Positions 16,162-23,837 of a stretch of DNA of 33,523 nucleotides are shown piece by piece. The notes beneath the pieces are model-generated. The model ran no database searches. It saw only the letters and a list, made by a program, of their open reading frames with translations, and was not told where the DNA came from. The stretch comes from DTU015 sp964641455 (GTDB lineage: Bacteria > Bacillota > Sulfobacillia > Fermentithermobacillales > Fermentithermobacillaceae), in NCBI GenBank assembly GCA_964641455.1, contig CAZXLH010000025.1:1-33523 (forward strand), given 5' to 3'. The position numbers and the translations under genes were made by a program. The stretch's first letter is position 1; each line of letters starts with the position of its first letter.

Positions 16162-17736
16162 TTATTGCCGATGCGGCGTAGGTATCTCAAGAATCTTCAT
16201 TCTGTACTGCAAAGTCTGTCTCGGTATACCCAGTACCCTTGCGGCTTGCGACACAGAACCTGCCTGTTTGAGGGCATCTTCAATAGCCGCTTTCTCTCTT
16301 ACCCTCAGTTTGTGCCTAATGGAACCTTTTTCGGAATCTAATGAATCTATATTATAGATATGCGTTTTAGAAGCGGCGCTTTTCAAAACTTCCTCTTTAG
16401 CGCTTACATCTTGGTTTGCCTGGCTATCCAAAGCAGAATGCATACTTGACTGTCTATGGGCACCTGGTTCTGCCGATTCTGCAATGGATTTAAATACTGC
16501 CGCCGCTGCGGTTATGCCTTTTACCGATGCAGGTATATGTTCGAGTTTAATGGTATTTGTTTTTGTAAAAGCAAGGCTGCCTTCTATGGCATGCTCAAGC
16601 TCCCTTACATTGCCCGGCCAACTGTAAGAAAGAAAGGCTGACATGACCTCAGGCGATATAGCCATGGCGCCTGGCCTTTTGCTGTGTTTTTGCAAAAAGT
16701 GAGAACAAAGCAGGGGAATATCTTCTTGCCGTTTGCGTAAAGGGGGCACCCCGATTTCAACTACTGCAAGCCTGAAATATAAATCCGGGCGCAGCAATTC
16801 TTGCTCTACCGCCTGGCGCGGAGGCATACTCGTTGAACCGATAATTCTTACGTCAACAGGCCTTTCTCTTACATCGCCCAGCCTGCGAACTCTTTTTTCC
16901 TGGATCACCCGCAGAAGTTTTGCTTGGAGCCCCACCGGCATTGAATCGATTTCATCTAAGTACAAAGTGCCGCCGGATGCCAGTTCCAAAAGCCCCGGGC
17001 GATCCTGGGCGCCTGTGAACCCGCCTTTGGATGTGCCGAAAACCAGGCTTTCGAGCAAAGTTTCCGGGAGCGCGGCGCAGTTTTGAGGAACAAAGGGAAA
17101 ATCAGCCCTGTTAGAAGCTGAGTGAACAGATTGAACCACGAGTTCTTTTCCTGTGCCTGTCTCGCCCCATACGATTACATTAGAGTCTGTGCGGGCAACT
17201 TGGACAATCCGGCGCCTTACATCCCGTATCAGCGCAGATTGGCCTATAATATCGTCTACAGTGAACAACCTTCTTGAAAGCGCATGCCGGCGCTGTTTAC
17301 TTCTTACAGACGCAATCTTTTGGGCAGGTTCTTTGTTGCGCAGCTCTTGGCTTAAATCAGCAATTCTTTCAGCCATTTCTTTGATTCTGGTAATGTCTGT
17401 GGAAATTTCGCAGGCTCCCATGATTTTGCCGTCTATAACAATTGGATGCGTTGAATTTATAGTAGTTATTTTCTTGCCTTTGAAGTTTGAAAACGTTTGT
17501 TGCTTGGCTATTTCAGGCACTCCGCTTTCAAGCACCCTTAAGAGCGTGCTTGAATCGTGGGTTAAAGAAGGAAATACGTCTAAAATGTGCTTGCCTATTA
17601 CTTCTTCAGGCAAAAGCCCTTCAAATTCAGAAGCAGCCTTGTTGTAAACCACGGTTACCCCATCTTCGTTGACGAGGTGAATGCCTTCATTGGCCACTTC
17701 TATTACCTTAAGAAGCGCAACCGGTAAGTCCAACAC
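16162..17736 (-). CDS. Sigma-54-dependent transcriptional activator with PAS domain (likely regulator of the lysine cluster)
   Basis: This is a bacterial enhancer-binding protein (524 aa) of RocR/PrdR-like architecture. It has an N-terminal PAS sensor at about 5-115, a central AAA+ domain with Walker A GETGTGKE at 191-198, the sigma-54 contact loop GGFTGA at 238-243 (usually GAFTGA), Walker B GTLYLDE at 256-262 and an arginine-finger segment RPDLYFRL near 316-323. A Fis-type helix-turn-helix ends the protein (about 484-518, ending RQTLQYRMKILEI). AAGGAGG precedes two possible starts, GTG 17736 and TTG 17733. The gene is divergent from kdd, whose upstream region has a sigma-54 promoter, which strongly suggests it activates the kdd-kam operon. 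The signal sensed by the PAS domain is not evident. Confidence 0.93.
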   Translation of the reverse strand: MLDLPVALLKVIEVANEGIHLVNEDGVTVVYNKAASEFEGLLPEEVIGKHILDVFPSLTHDSSTLLRVLESGVPEIAKQQTFSNFKGKKITTINSTHPIVIDGKIMGACEISTDITRIKEMAERIADLSQELRNKEPAQKIASVRSKQRRHALSRRLFTVDDIIGQSALIRDVRRRIVQVARTDSNVIVWGETGTGKELVVQSVHSASNRADFPFVPQNCAALPETLLESLVFGTSKGGFTGAQDRPGLLELASGGTLYLDEIDSMPVGLQAKLLRVIQEKRVRRLGDVRERPVDVRIIGSTSMPPRQAVEQELLRPDLYFRLAVVEIGVPPLRKRQEDIPLLCSHFLQKHSKRPGAMAISPEVMSAFLSYSWPGNVRELEHAIEGSLAFTKTNTIKLEHIPASVKGITAAAAVFKSIAESAEPGAHRQSSMHSALDSQANQDVSAKEEVLKSAASKTHIYNIDSLDSEKGSIRHKLRVREKAAIEDALKQAGSVSQAARVLGIPRQTLQYRMKILEIPTPHRQ

Positions 17737-17878
17737 ACACCCTCCTTAGCCGTGAGTGGTTTGCCTTGCCTAATTGTTTATAAACCAAACTTAAGGGTAA
17801 ATGTGGTTTAAGTGCCTGTAGGAATCGGGTGCGCCGCAAGTTTACATGTATAATATCTTTGTATGCGTACTGAGCTTC

Positions 17879-17923
17879 TGCCGAAAATTAGGCACTTACT
17901 TATTCAGTGACCAATATTCGGCA
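17879..17923. promoter_or_regulatory. Candidate upstream activator site (inverted repeat)
   Basis: TGCCGAA (17879-17885) and TTCGGCA (17917-17923) form a perfect inverted repeat of 7-base arms 31 bases apart. The flanking bases AATTAGG and CCAATA extend the symmetry imperfectly. It lies about 235 bases upstream of the sigma-54 promoter, within the usual range for enhancer-binding-protein sites. The assignment is inference. Confidence 0.35.
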
Positions 17924-18155
17924 CCCAGGGGCTTAAGTCCTGCTTAATATACATTGAATATTACTTCATTTAACCGCGGCCAATGCGCCCAAAACTTGCT
18001 TTGCGGCAAAGGTAAGGCAAAACCCTGCTTAAAACCTATGGTGCATACAAAAGGGTCGGCAGATGCCTTTAACAAATTCCCATATCAGGGCTTCCCTGGC
18101 TGTTTATGTATGTGGTTTGAGCCTGTGCTGCTTAAACATAGGCTAAACTACTTTG

Positions 18156-18171
18156 TGGCATGCAATTTGCA
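18156..18171 (+). promoter_or_regulatory. Sigma-54 (RpoN) promoter upstream of kdd
   Basis: TGGCATGCAATTTGCA matches the -24/-12 consensus TGGCACG-N4-TTGCA at all but one base. The invariant GG (18157-18158) and GC (18169-18170) are exactly 10 bases apart. The kdd start lies 76 bases further on, and a sigma-54 activator gene is divergent just upstream. The rest of the 510-base gap (17737-18246) shows no credible gene; a 77-codon open frame at 17954-18187 overlaps this promoter and looks spurious. Confidence 0.85.
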
Positions 18172-18246
18172 TGATCTATATATATGAATGCTTTAATGCA
18201 AGGGCTAAGGGGTTAGCGATTTTAATTACATACCGGAGGTGTTTTC

Positions 18247-19317
18247 ATGGCTAAACAATACAAAACCGGATGCCCTTACGGAACTCATAGGGTGTTGGAA
18301 CCTGAAGGCGTATTGCCTCAGGCTGCTTGGAAGGTGGATAATTCCCCGGAAATCCGTGACAACGAAATCCTCATAGACGTTGAAACTCTCAATATTGATG
18401 CGGCAAGCTTTAAACAGATAGTGTCAGGTTGCAAACCTCAAATGGACGATAAGCAAAAAGAAGAGTATGTAGCGTCACAAGTTATGGAGATTGTAAGTAA
18501 ACGCGGCAAGATGCACAATCCTGTTACAGGTTCAGGCGGGATGCTTTTAGGGCGCGTTCAGGAATTCGGCCCAAAGGTAAAAGGCAAAGACGGGGCTAAA
18601 ATTGGCGACCGTATATGCACTTTGGTTTCTTTGTCTCTTACACCTCTTAAGATTACCAGGGTGAAAAAAGTATATCTTGACAAAGACCAGGTTGATGTTG
18701 AAGGTACTGCAGTGCTTTTTGAAACAGGCGTTTTCTCTGTGATTCCAGGCGACTTAGGCGACAAACTGTCCCTTGCCGTACTTGACGTAGCCGGCGCCCC
18801 AATCCAAACTGACAGGCTTGTACAACCGGGAGACACTGTGCTGATTCTTGGCGCAGGCGGAAAGTCAGGGCTTTTGTGCGCCGGTGTGGCTGCCAAGAAG
18901 GTAGGGCCAAACGGTAAAGTGATAGGGCTGGCTCACAGCGACAGATCTACAAACCGGCTTAAGCGCCTGGGGGTTTGCGATGTTGTGCTTCAAGGCAATG
19001 CCCAGGACGCAATTTCCATAGTTGACAAGGTACTCAAAGCAAATCACGGCAAAAAGGTTGACATCGCGATAAACTGTGTAAGTATACCGGGTACTGAGAT
19101 GGCGTCGATTCTATGTACCAGAGACGGAGGCAAAGTATATTTCTTCTCCATGGCTACAAGTTTCACGGCAGCTGCTTTAGGTGCCGAAGGCGTAGGTGCA
19201 GATGTAGAATTGATAATTGGAAATGGCTATGCCAAGGGACATGCAAGCTACTCTTTGGACTTAGTAAGAAACGACGAGGCGGTCAGGAAGATTTTGGAGG
19301 AGATGTTCCAAGAGTAG
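18247..19317 (+). CDS. kdd: L-erythro-3,5-diaminohexanoate dehydrogenase
   Basis: Kdd is the third enzyme of lysine fermentation. It oxidatively deaminates L-erythro-3,5-diaminohexanoate to 3-keto-5-aminohexanoate with a nicotinamide cofactor (356 aa). The protein resembles the Kdd family from its first residues (CPYGTHRVLEPEGVLPQAAW) and has a zinc-alcohol-dehydrogenase-like Rossmann fold with VLILGAGGKSGLLCAGVAAK near residues 199-218. The ATG has a clear CCGGAGGTG ribosome binding site. It is the first gene after the sigma-54 promoter, and kamA follows after about 80 bases with no terminator between them. The family assignment rests on recognised similarity and gene context. Confidence 0.92.
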   Translation: MAKQYKTGCPYGTHRVLEPEGVLPQAAWKVDNSPEIRDNEILIDVETLNIDAASFKQIVSGCKPQMDDKQKEEYVASQVMEIVSKRGKMHNPVTGSGGMLLGRVQEFGPKVKGKDGAKIGDRICTLVSLSLTPLKITRVKKVYLDKDQVDVEGTAVLFETGVFSVIPGDLGDKLSLAVLDVAGAPIQTDRLVQPGDTVLILGAGGKSGLLCAGVAAKKVGPNGKVIGLAHSDRSTNRLKRLGVCDVVLQGNAQDAISIVDKVLKANHGKKVDIAINCVSIPGTEMASILCTRDGGKVYFFSMATSFTAAALGAEGVGADVELIIGNGYAKGHASYSLDLVRNDEAVRKILEEMFQE

Positions 19318-19398
19318 CCCTATGGCTTATGCCAAATTGCACAAAGGCTGCGAGGTAAAACCGGCAAGCCATGTAAACCGCAAGGAGGTAGTAGCAAA

Positions 19399-20676
19399 TT
19401 GAGCCGTTGGAAACAGATTCCAATATTTAAAGATGTTTCAGAGGGTGAGTGGAACGACTGGCGCTGGCAGTGGAAAAACCGCATTGAAGATGTTGAAACT
19501 TTGCAGAAAACAGTAAATTTGACCCCTGAAGCAGTTCACGGAGTTAACCTGGCGCTTTCCCGTGTGCGCATGGCAATCACTCCGTATTATGCCAGTTTAA
19601 TAGATCCTGACGATGAAAAATGCCCTATACGCCTTCAGGCAGTGCCGAGAGGGCCGGAGGCAAGGCAGCTTCCGTGGGAAGCATTCGATCCTTTGGCTGA
19701 AGATGAAGACTCGCCGGTTCCCGGGGTGACCCATCGTTACCCGGACAGGGTGCTTTTCTTGGTTACCGACCAGTGTTCCATGTATTGCCGCCACTGCACA
19801 AGGCGCAGGGTGGTAGGGGTAACAGACCTTGTAGCGCCTAAGGAGCGCCTTGATGCAGGGCTTGAGTATATAAGGAACAATAAGCAAATCAGAGACGTGC
19901 TTATATCCGGAGGAGACCCGCTTACTTTGTCTGATGACAAAATCGAGTATGTGGTTAAGCGGCTCCGTGAGATTCCCCATGTTGAGATTATAAGGATTGG
20001 GTCAAGGGCGCCTGTGGTAATGCCTCAGCGGATAACTCATGAACTTGCTTCCATGCTCGCAAAGTATCATCCGGTGTACTTAAATACCCATTTCAACCAT
20101 CCTAAAGAGATAACTCCTGAAAGCGCCCGGGCATGCGCAGTTTTAGCCGATGCAGGAATTCCTCTTGGCAACCAGAGTGTGCTCTTAAGAGGGGTCAACA
20201 ATTGCCCTTACGTTATGAAGCAATTGGTTCACGGGCTTTTGGCAATTAGGGTAAAGCCTTATTACATCTATCAATGCGACCTTACCTGGGGGCTTGAGCA
20301 TTTCAGGACTACTGTGGCTGAAGGGCTTGAAATCATGGAGTACCTAAGAGGGCATACTACCGGGCTTGCTGTCCCTACTTATGTGGTAGATGCACCCGGC
20401 GGCGGCGGCAAGATTCCTTTGGGCCCCAATTACATTTTGTCTATGGGTGAACACACAGTGGTGGTCAGAAATTACGAGGGGGTAATATCCGCTTACCACG
20501 AGCCTGAATACGATCATAGTGAGAACCGTGACAAAGACGGAAAGTGCAAGCTTTGCGGAGGCGATCACAAAGATGCTATAGGCGTAGCAGGGCTTTTAGC
20601 CGGAAAACAGGTAAGTTTGGTGCCTCAAGACACTGAAAGGCTCAAGCGGCGCAAAGAGTACGATCATAAAAAATAG
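19399..20676 (+). CDS. kamA: Lysine 2,3-aminomutase
   Basis: KamA is a radical SAM, PLP-dependent enzyme that converts L-lysine to L-beta-lysine, the first step of the pathway (425 aa). The iron-sulfur motif CSMYCRHC gives C126, C130 and C133, and the PLP lysine is K338 in APGGGGKIPLGP. C269 and the C-terminal CKLC (C383, C386) correspond to zinc-site cysteines of the clostridial enzyme. From memory, that enzyme has a further cysteine two residues before this pair, where this protein has Gly381. The TTG start has an excellent AAGGAGG ribosome binding site. With kamD and kamE downstream, a catabolic role is more likely than beta-lysine synthesis for osmoprotection. Confidence 0.96.
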   Translation: MSRWKQIPIFKDVSEGEWNDWRWQWKNRIEDVETLQKTVNLTPEAVHGVNLALSRVRMAITPYYASLIDPDDEKCPIRLQAVPRGPEARQLPWEAFDPLAEDEDSPVPGVTHRYPDRVLFLVTDQCSMYCRHCTRRRVVGVTDLVAPKERLDAGLEYIRNNKQIRDVLISGGDPLTLSDDKIEYVVKRLREIPHVEIIRIGSRAPVVMPQRITHELASMLAKYHPVYLNTHFNHPKEITPESARACAVLADAGIPLGNQSVLLRGVNNCPYVMKQLVHGLLAIRVKPYYIYQCDLTWGLEHFRTTVAEGLEIMEYLRGHTTGLAVPTYVVDAPGGGGKIPLGPNYILSMGEHTVVVRNYEGVISAYHEPEYDHSENRDKDGKCKLCGGDHKDAIGVAGLLAGKQVSLVPQDTERLKRRKEYDHKK

Positions 20677-20739
20677 GTAGCGGATAACGCAAACAGCGTA
20701 ACTCAAGAACGGAAAACCGCGTCTTTGGAGGTGATTCTG

Positions 20740-21810
20740 ATGGCAATAGGGCTTGCAGATGTGGTTACAAAAAGCGGCGCTACGTCTTTGGCTGTTGTTG
20801 GGACTGCTAAGAACGTAGGCAAGACAGTCACTATGAACTACCTTATATCAGAGTTATCCTCCAGGGGCCTGGCCGTAGGCCTTCTATCATCAGGCCGTGA
20901 CGGAGAGGCTGTTGATTCTTTCACAGGGCAACCCAAGCCTAGCGTGGTTGCGCCTTCCGGTGCATGGGTGGCTACAGCTGAAGGTGTGCTCGGCGAGGCA
21001 TCAACGTGCCTTGAAATTGCCGATGTTTCAGAAGGGCAAGGCGTATTCGGCCGGCTTGTAGTTGGCAGGATGATAGATTCGGCCCCTGTTGAACTGGTAG
21101 GGCCCAGGAGCGCCCGTGAGCTTTCGTTGATTGTAAAGAGACTGCTTGCGTTTGGCGCAGACATTGTGCTTGTAGACGGCGCTTTGGACAGGCTGGCTGC
21201 AGCGAGCCCCCGGGTGGCCGATGCCACAATTTTGGCAACAGGGGCTCAAGCAGGAAGCGACCTTAAAACACCGGCGGAAAACCTGGCTTTTTTGGTGTGG
21301 CTGCTCTTACGGCCTGAACCGGAGGATACTGCTGTTGCCCGGTTAGCCCGGGAAGCCATGGATAAAGACGTAGTATGTTTCATTGAAACCCAAAACAAGC
21401 AAGACAGGCTCAAGCCAAGGCCAAATAACCTGGTGCTTAGGCCTACAAGCTACCCTACTGTGCTTGGTTTTGAAGACTCGATTTTTGAAAAGTTCTGTGA
21501 AAATACAGTGGCAATAGCGGCTCCAAGGGCAGTTAACCAAAATTTCTTGGAAAAAATCAGGCCGTGGGTAAAGCATCCTGGCTTTTCAGTGATCGCCAAA
21601 GATCCTGTAAGCATATTTGCACGTAGGCCCCCTGGGGTGAACCTGTATGTAACTCAAGAAATGAACCTTTTGGCAGTGACTGTAAACCCTATGAGTTATT
21701 TAGGAGTATCACATGACCCTCAGGAGATGGTCAGCGTAATCGGTGATGCGCTAAAGAATGTGAAGTGCCCGTTGCCTGTGTTTGACGTGGTTTCAGGGGA
21801 GAAAAGATGA
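20740..21810 (+). CDS. kamB: KamB-like P-loop protein of the lysine fermentation cluster
   Basis: This is a 356-aa protein with an N-terminal P-loop (VVGTAKNVGKTVTMNYL, residues about 19-35) and a later IVLVDGALDR segment, as in MinD/CobQ-like NTPases. It matches KamB of clostridial and fusobacterial lysine clusters by position (between kamA and the MutS-like kamC) and by type. The biochemical role of KamB is not established; with KamC it has been proposed to help maintain or reactivate the B12-dependent 5,6-aminomutase. The ATG at 20740 has GGAGGTGA five bases upstream; the frame is open to 20725, inside that ribosome binding site. Confidence 0.82.
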   Translation: MAIGLADVVTKSGATSLAVVGTAKNVGKTVTMNYLISELSSRGLAVGLLSSGRDGEAVDSFTGQPKPSVVAPSGAWVATAEGVLGEASTCLEIADVSEGQGVFGRLVVGRMIDSAPVELVGPRSARELSLIVKRLLAFGADIVLVDGALDRLAAASPRVADATILATGAQAGSDLKTPAENLAFLVWLLLRPEPEDTAVARLAREAMDKDVVCFIETQNKQDRLKPRPNNLVLRPTSYPTVLGFEDSIFEKFCENTVAIAAPRAVNQNFLEKIRPWVKHPGFSVIAKDPVSIFARRPPGVNLYVTQEMNLLAVTVNPMSYLGVSHDPQEMVSVIGDALKNVKCPLPVFDVVSGEKR

Positions 21811-21958
21811 AAGGGGTGTCTGATATGGCTGTGGGGTAGAAAAGGGTGCCAGGGAAGGGGCACAAGCAAAACCAAGCAAGGAGTTTTTCACAAAAACGAG
21901 CGATAAGCAAACTTTAGGGTTTCAACAGGTTTGGGCAGCCATATCACCCAGATCGGCT

Positions 21959-23761
21959 TTGGGGCGCAGGGTTAAAGCCAAAGCCAGGCCTTTTCTTCCC
22001 GGCATGGAAAAAGAGCTTAACCGGGAATTTGATTGTTTGGAAGCTATTATAAAGCTCTGGGATGACTACCCTGATCTGCTCAAAGAGATCTTGGATATTT
22101 TAGCGTCTTCAAAAGACCCGTACCATGCAATAAACTTGCTCGACGAAAAGCGCCCGCTTCCGCCGGCTGAGCTTTTTATCCTTTCTCACCTGTGTTTTTG
22201 TGTAAGCAGGCTGGGTTATATATTTAAATCCACAGGGGTTTCAAGGTGGCCTCAAAAGGCAGTTCCACCGTCTTTGGAAGAACTTGAAAAGCACCTTGCC
22301 CCTGGCTCTCAAGGGCAGCCTACGTTTTACGTAAGCGATGCTTATTCAAAAACGCTTGCAGAATTAAGGCAAACACGTAAGCACAAGCAATCAATGCGGC
22401 AAAAGCAAATGGACAAGCACGCACGGAAAGTTGAAAACGTTTTAGGGAGAAGGTTTGGGACAAGAGAAGAAATTGCCATACGTAAAGCAAACTATACCCA
22501 CGTAGAAAAAGCCAGGTCAATGCCTGAGCTAAGCGAAACCCGGGAAACGCTTACACATGTGTTCTTTAGGCTAAAGCCTACCCGTAATGCAGCTTTGCTT
22601 GAACGCGAGATAAACGGCCTTAGGCAAAAAGAGCGCACGCTTGAGCAAGAAGTGTTACTGGAACTTTCTTTAAAGGCCCAAAAGTACATTTCAGATATAA
22701 AGGCGGCTGCAAGGGCTGTTGGCGAGTTGGATTTTCTTATAAGCAAGGCAGAATTGGCAAGGCCAATTAAAGCCACACGGCCTCAAATAATTTCAAGGAG
22801 CCATAAAGCCGGCGGCTACGACACTTGCCTTAAGCGTCACAACGACAGTGAACCGGGTTTAAGGCCCCTTGTGCTTTATAAGGCTTACCATCCGGTGGTT
22901 TTAAAGCAAGTTGAATTCCGTAGCGGAAGCTATCAACCTATAAGCATAGACATTGATTCTACGGTTTCAGTGATAACAGGGCCTAACATGGGCGGCAAGA
23001 CAGTGGCTTTGGCTACTGTTGGGCTGTGTGTGGCTATGGCTCAATGGGGGCTTATGGTACCGTGCCGCCACATGCAGTTTGGGCTGTATGATTTCATACA
23101 TTTTCAGTGCCAGGAAGGGCATGTACCCGGGCTTTCAAGTTTCGCGCTCGAGATTGTAAGCCTTAAAGAGCCTCTTTCCAGGATAGGCGAAAAAGGCCTG
23201 GTGCTTTTAGATGAAGTGGGGCGGGGCACTAACCCTTCTCAGGGGCTTGCACTTTATGCAGCGCTGCTTTCATATTACCTGGAAAACGGCCGGGCAGGCT
23301 CTACTGTAATTGCCACCACCCATTACCATGGGCTGGCCGATATGCTCAATGTGCCTCACTGGCAGATTAGAGGTTTGGCTCCTGAGCTCAAAGATCCGGA
23401 AGGCGTACGCAGCACTTTGGCAAACGGCAAAGACGGCATTGATTGGCTTTACGGCCATATGGACTATACCCTGCAAAAAGTAGGCCCTGACACCGAAACA
23501 CCCCAGGATGCACTTTTGGTGGCCAAAATGCTTGGCCTTAACGAGCAAATCGTATCAAGAGCTCAGGATTTTCATGATGCACATGACGCACATGGTGCAC
23601 ATGGTGCAGAAGNNNNNNNNNNNNNNNNNNNNNNNNNNNNNNNNNNNNNNNNNNNNNNNNNNNNNNNNNNNNNNNNNNNNNNNNNNNNNNNNNNNNNNNN
23701 NNNNNNNNNNNNTGCAGAAGTTCCGAGCGATGCAGCTGATGCAAACACTGTGAGCAAATAG
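21959..23761 (+). CDS. kamC: KamC-like MutS-family ATPase, 5' end disrupted and containing an assembly gap
   Basis: This protein is related to the ATPase part of MutS/MutS2 and is the usual KamC companion of lysine 5,6-aminomutase. Walker A GPNMGGKT is near residues 341-348 and Walker B VLLDEVGRGTNPSQG near 414-428, followed by ATTHYHGLADM. The open frame can start only at TTG 21959, which has no ribosome binding site. Reading upstream in the same frame (21824-21958) gives more family-like sequence (TLGFQQVWAAISPRSALGRR), so the true start is probably ATG 21825 with a one-base frameshift at the GGGG run (21833-21836). The C-terminus contains a DAH/GAH repeat interrupted by 100 Ns. As given it is 600 codons, but the N-spanning length is nominal. 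It probably acts in enzyme maintenance rather than mismatch repair. Confidence 0.8.
   Translation: MGRRVKAKARPFLPGMEKELNREFDCLEAIIKLWDDYPDLLKEILDILASSKDPYHAINLLDEKRPLPPAELFILSHLCFCVSRLGYIFKSTGVSRWPQKAVPPSLEELEKHLAPGSQGQPTFYVSDAYSKTLAELRQTRKHKQSMRQKQMDKHARKVENVLGRRFGTREEIAIRKANYTHVEKARSMPELSETRETLTHVFFRLKPTRNAALLEREINGLRQKERTLEQEVLLELSLKAQKYISDIKAAARAVGELDFLISKAELARPIKATRPQIISRSHKAGGYDTCLKRHNDSEPGLRPLVLYKAYHPVVLKQVEFRSGSYQPISIDIDSTVSVITGPNMGGKTVALATVGLCVAMAQWGLMVPCRHMQFGLYDFIHFQCQEGHVPGLSSFALEIVSLKEPLSRIGEKGLVLLDEVGRGTNPSQGLALYAALLSYYLENGRAGSTVIATTHYHGLADMLNVPHWQIRGLAPELKDPEGVRSTLANGKDGIDWLYGHMDYTLQKVGPDTETPQDALLVAKMLGLNEQIVSRAQDFHDAHDAHGAHGAEXXXXXXXXXXXXXXXXXXXXXXXXXXXXXXXXXXAEVPSDAADANTVSK
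23613..23712. other. Assembly gap (100 Ns) inside kamC
   Basis: A run of exactly 100 N, a standard placeholder for a gap of unknown size. The eight bases before it (23605-23612) and after it (23713-23720) are identical, TGCAGAAG. Just upstream is a degenerate 9-base repeat encoding DAH/GAH. Confidence 0.98.
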
Positions 23762-23837
23762 GCTCTTAGAGGCTCTTAACCATATGGAATTTACCTAAAA
23801 GCCTGGATTAATGTAGCCGGAGGTGAAACTTATTTAA

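Noticed and set aside
17954..18187. A 77-codon open frame upstream of kdd
   Set aside because: It overlaps the sigma-54 promoter, has no ribosome binding site, and its composition (many Cys, Phe, Lys) resembles no family I know.
21190..21250. Minus-strand open frames opposite kamB and similar long frames opposite dnaX, murA, argS and htrA
   Set aside because: They are antisense shadows of well-supported genes, without ribosome binding sites or recognisable family features.
21959..23761. KamC as a DNA mismatch repair MutS
   Set aside because: It has the MutS-type ATPase but its cluster position between kamB and kamD, and the absence of a recognisable mismatch-binding N-terminal domain, fit the KamC companion role better.
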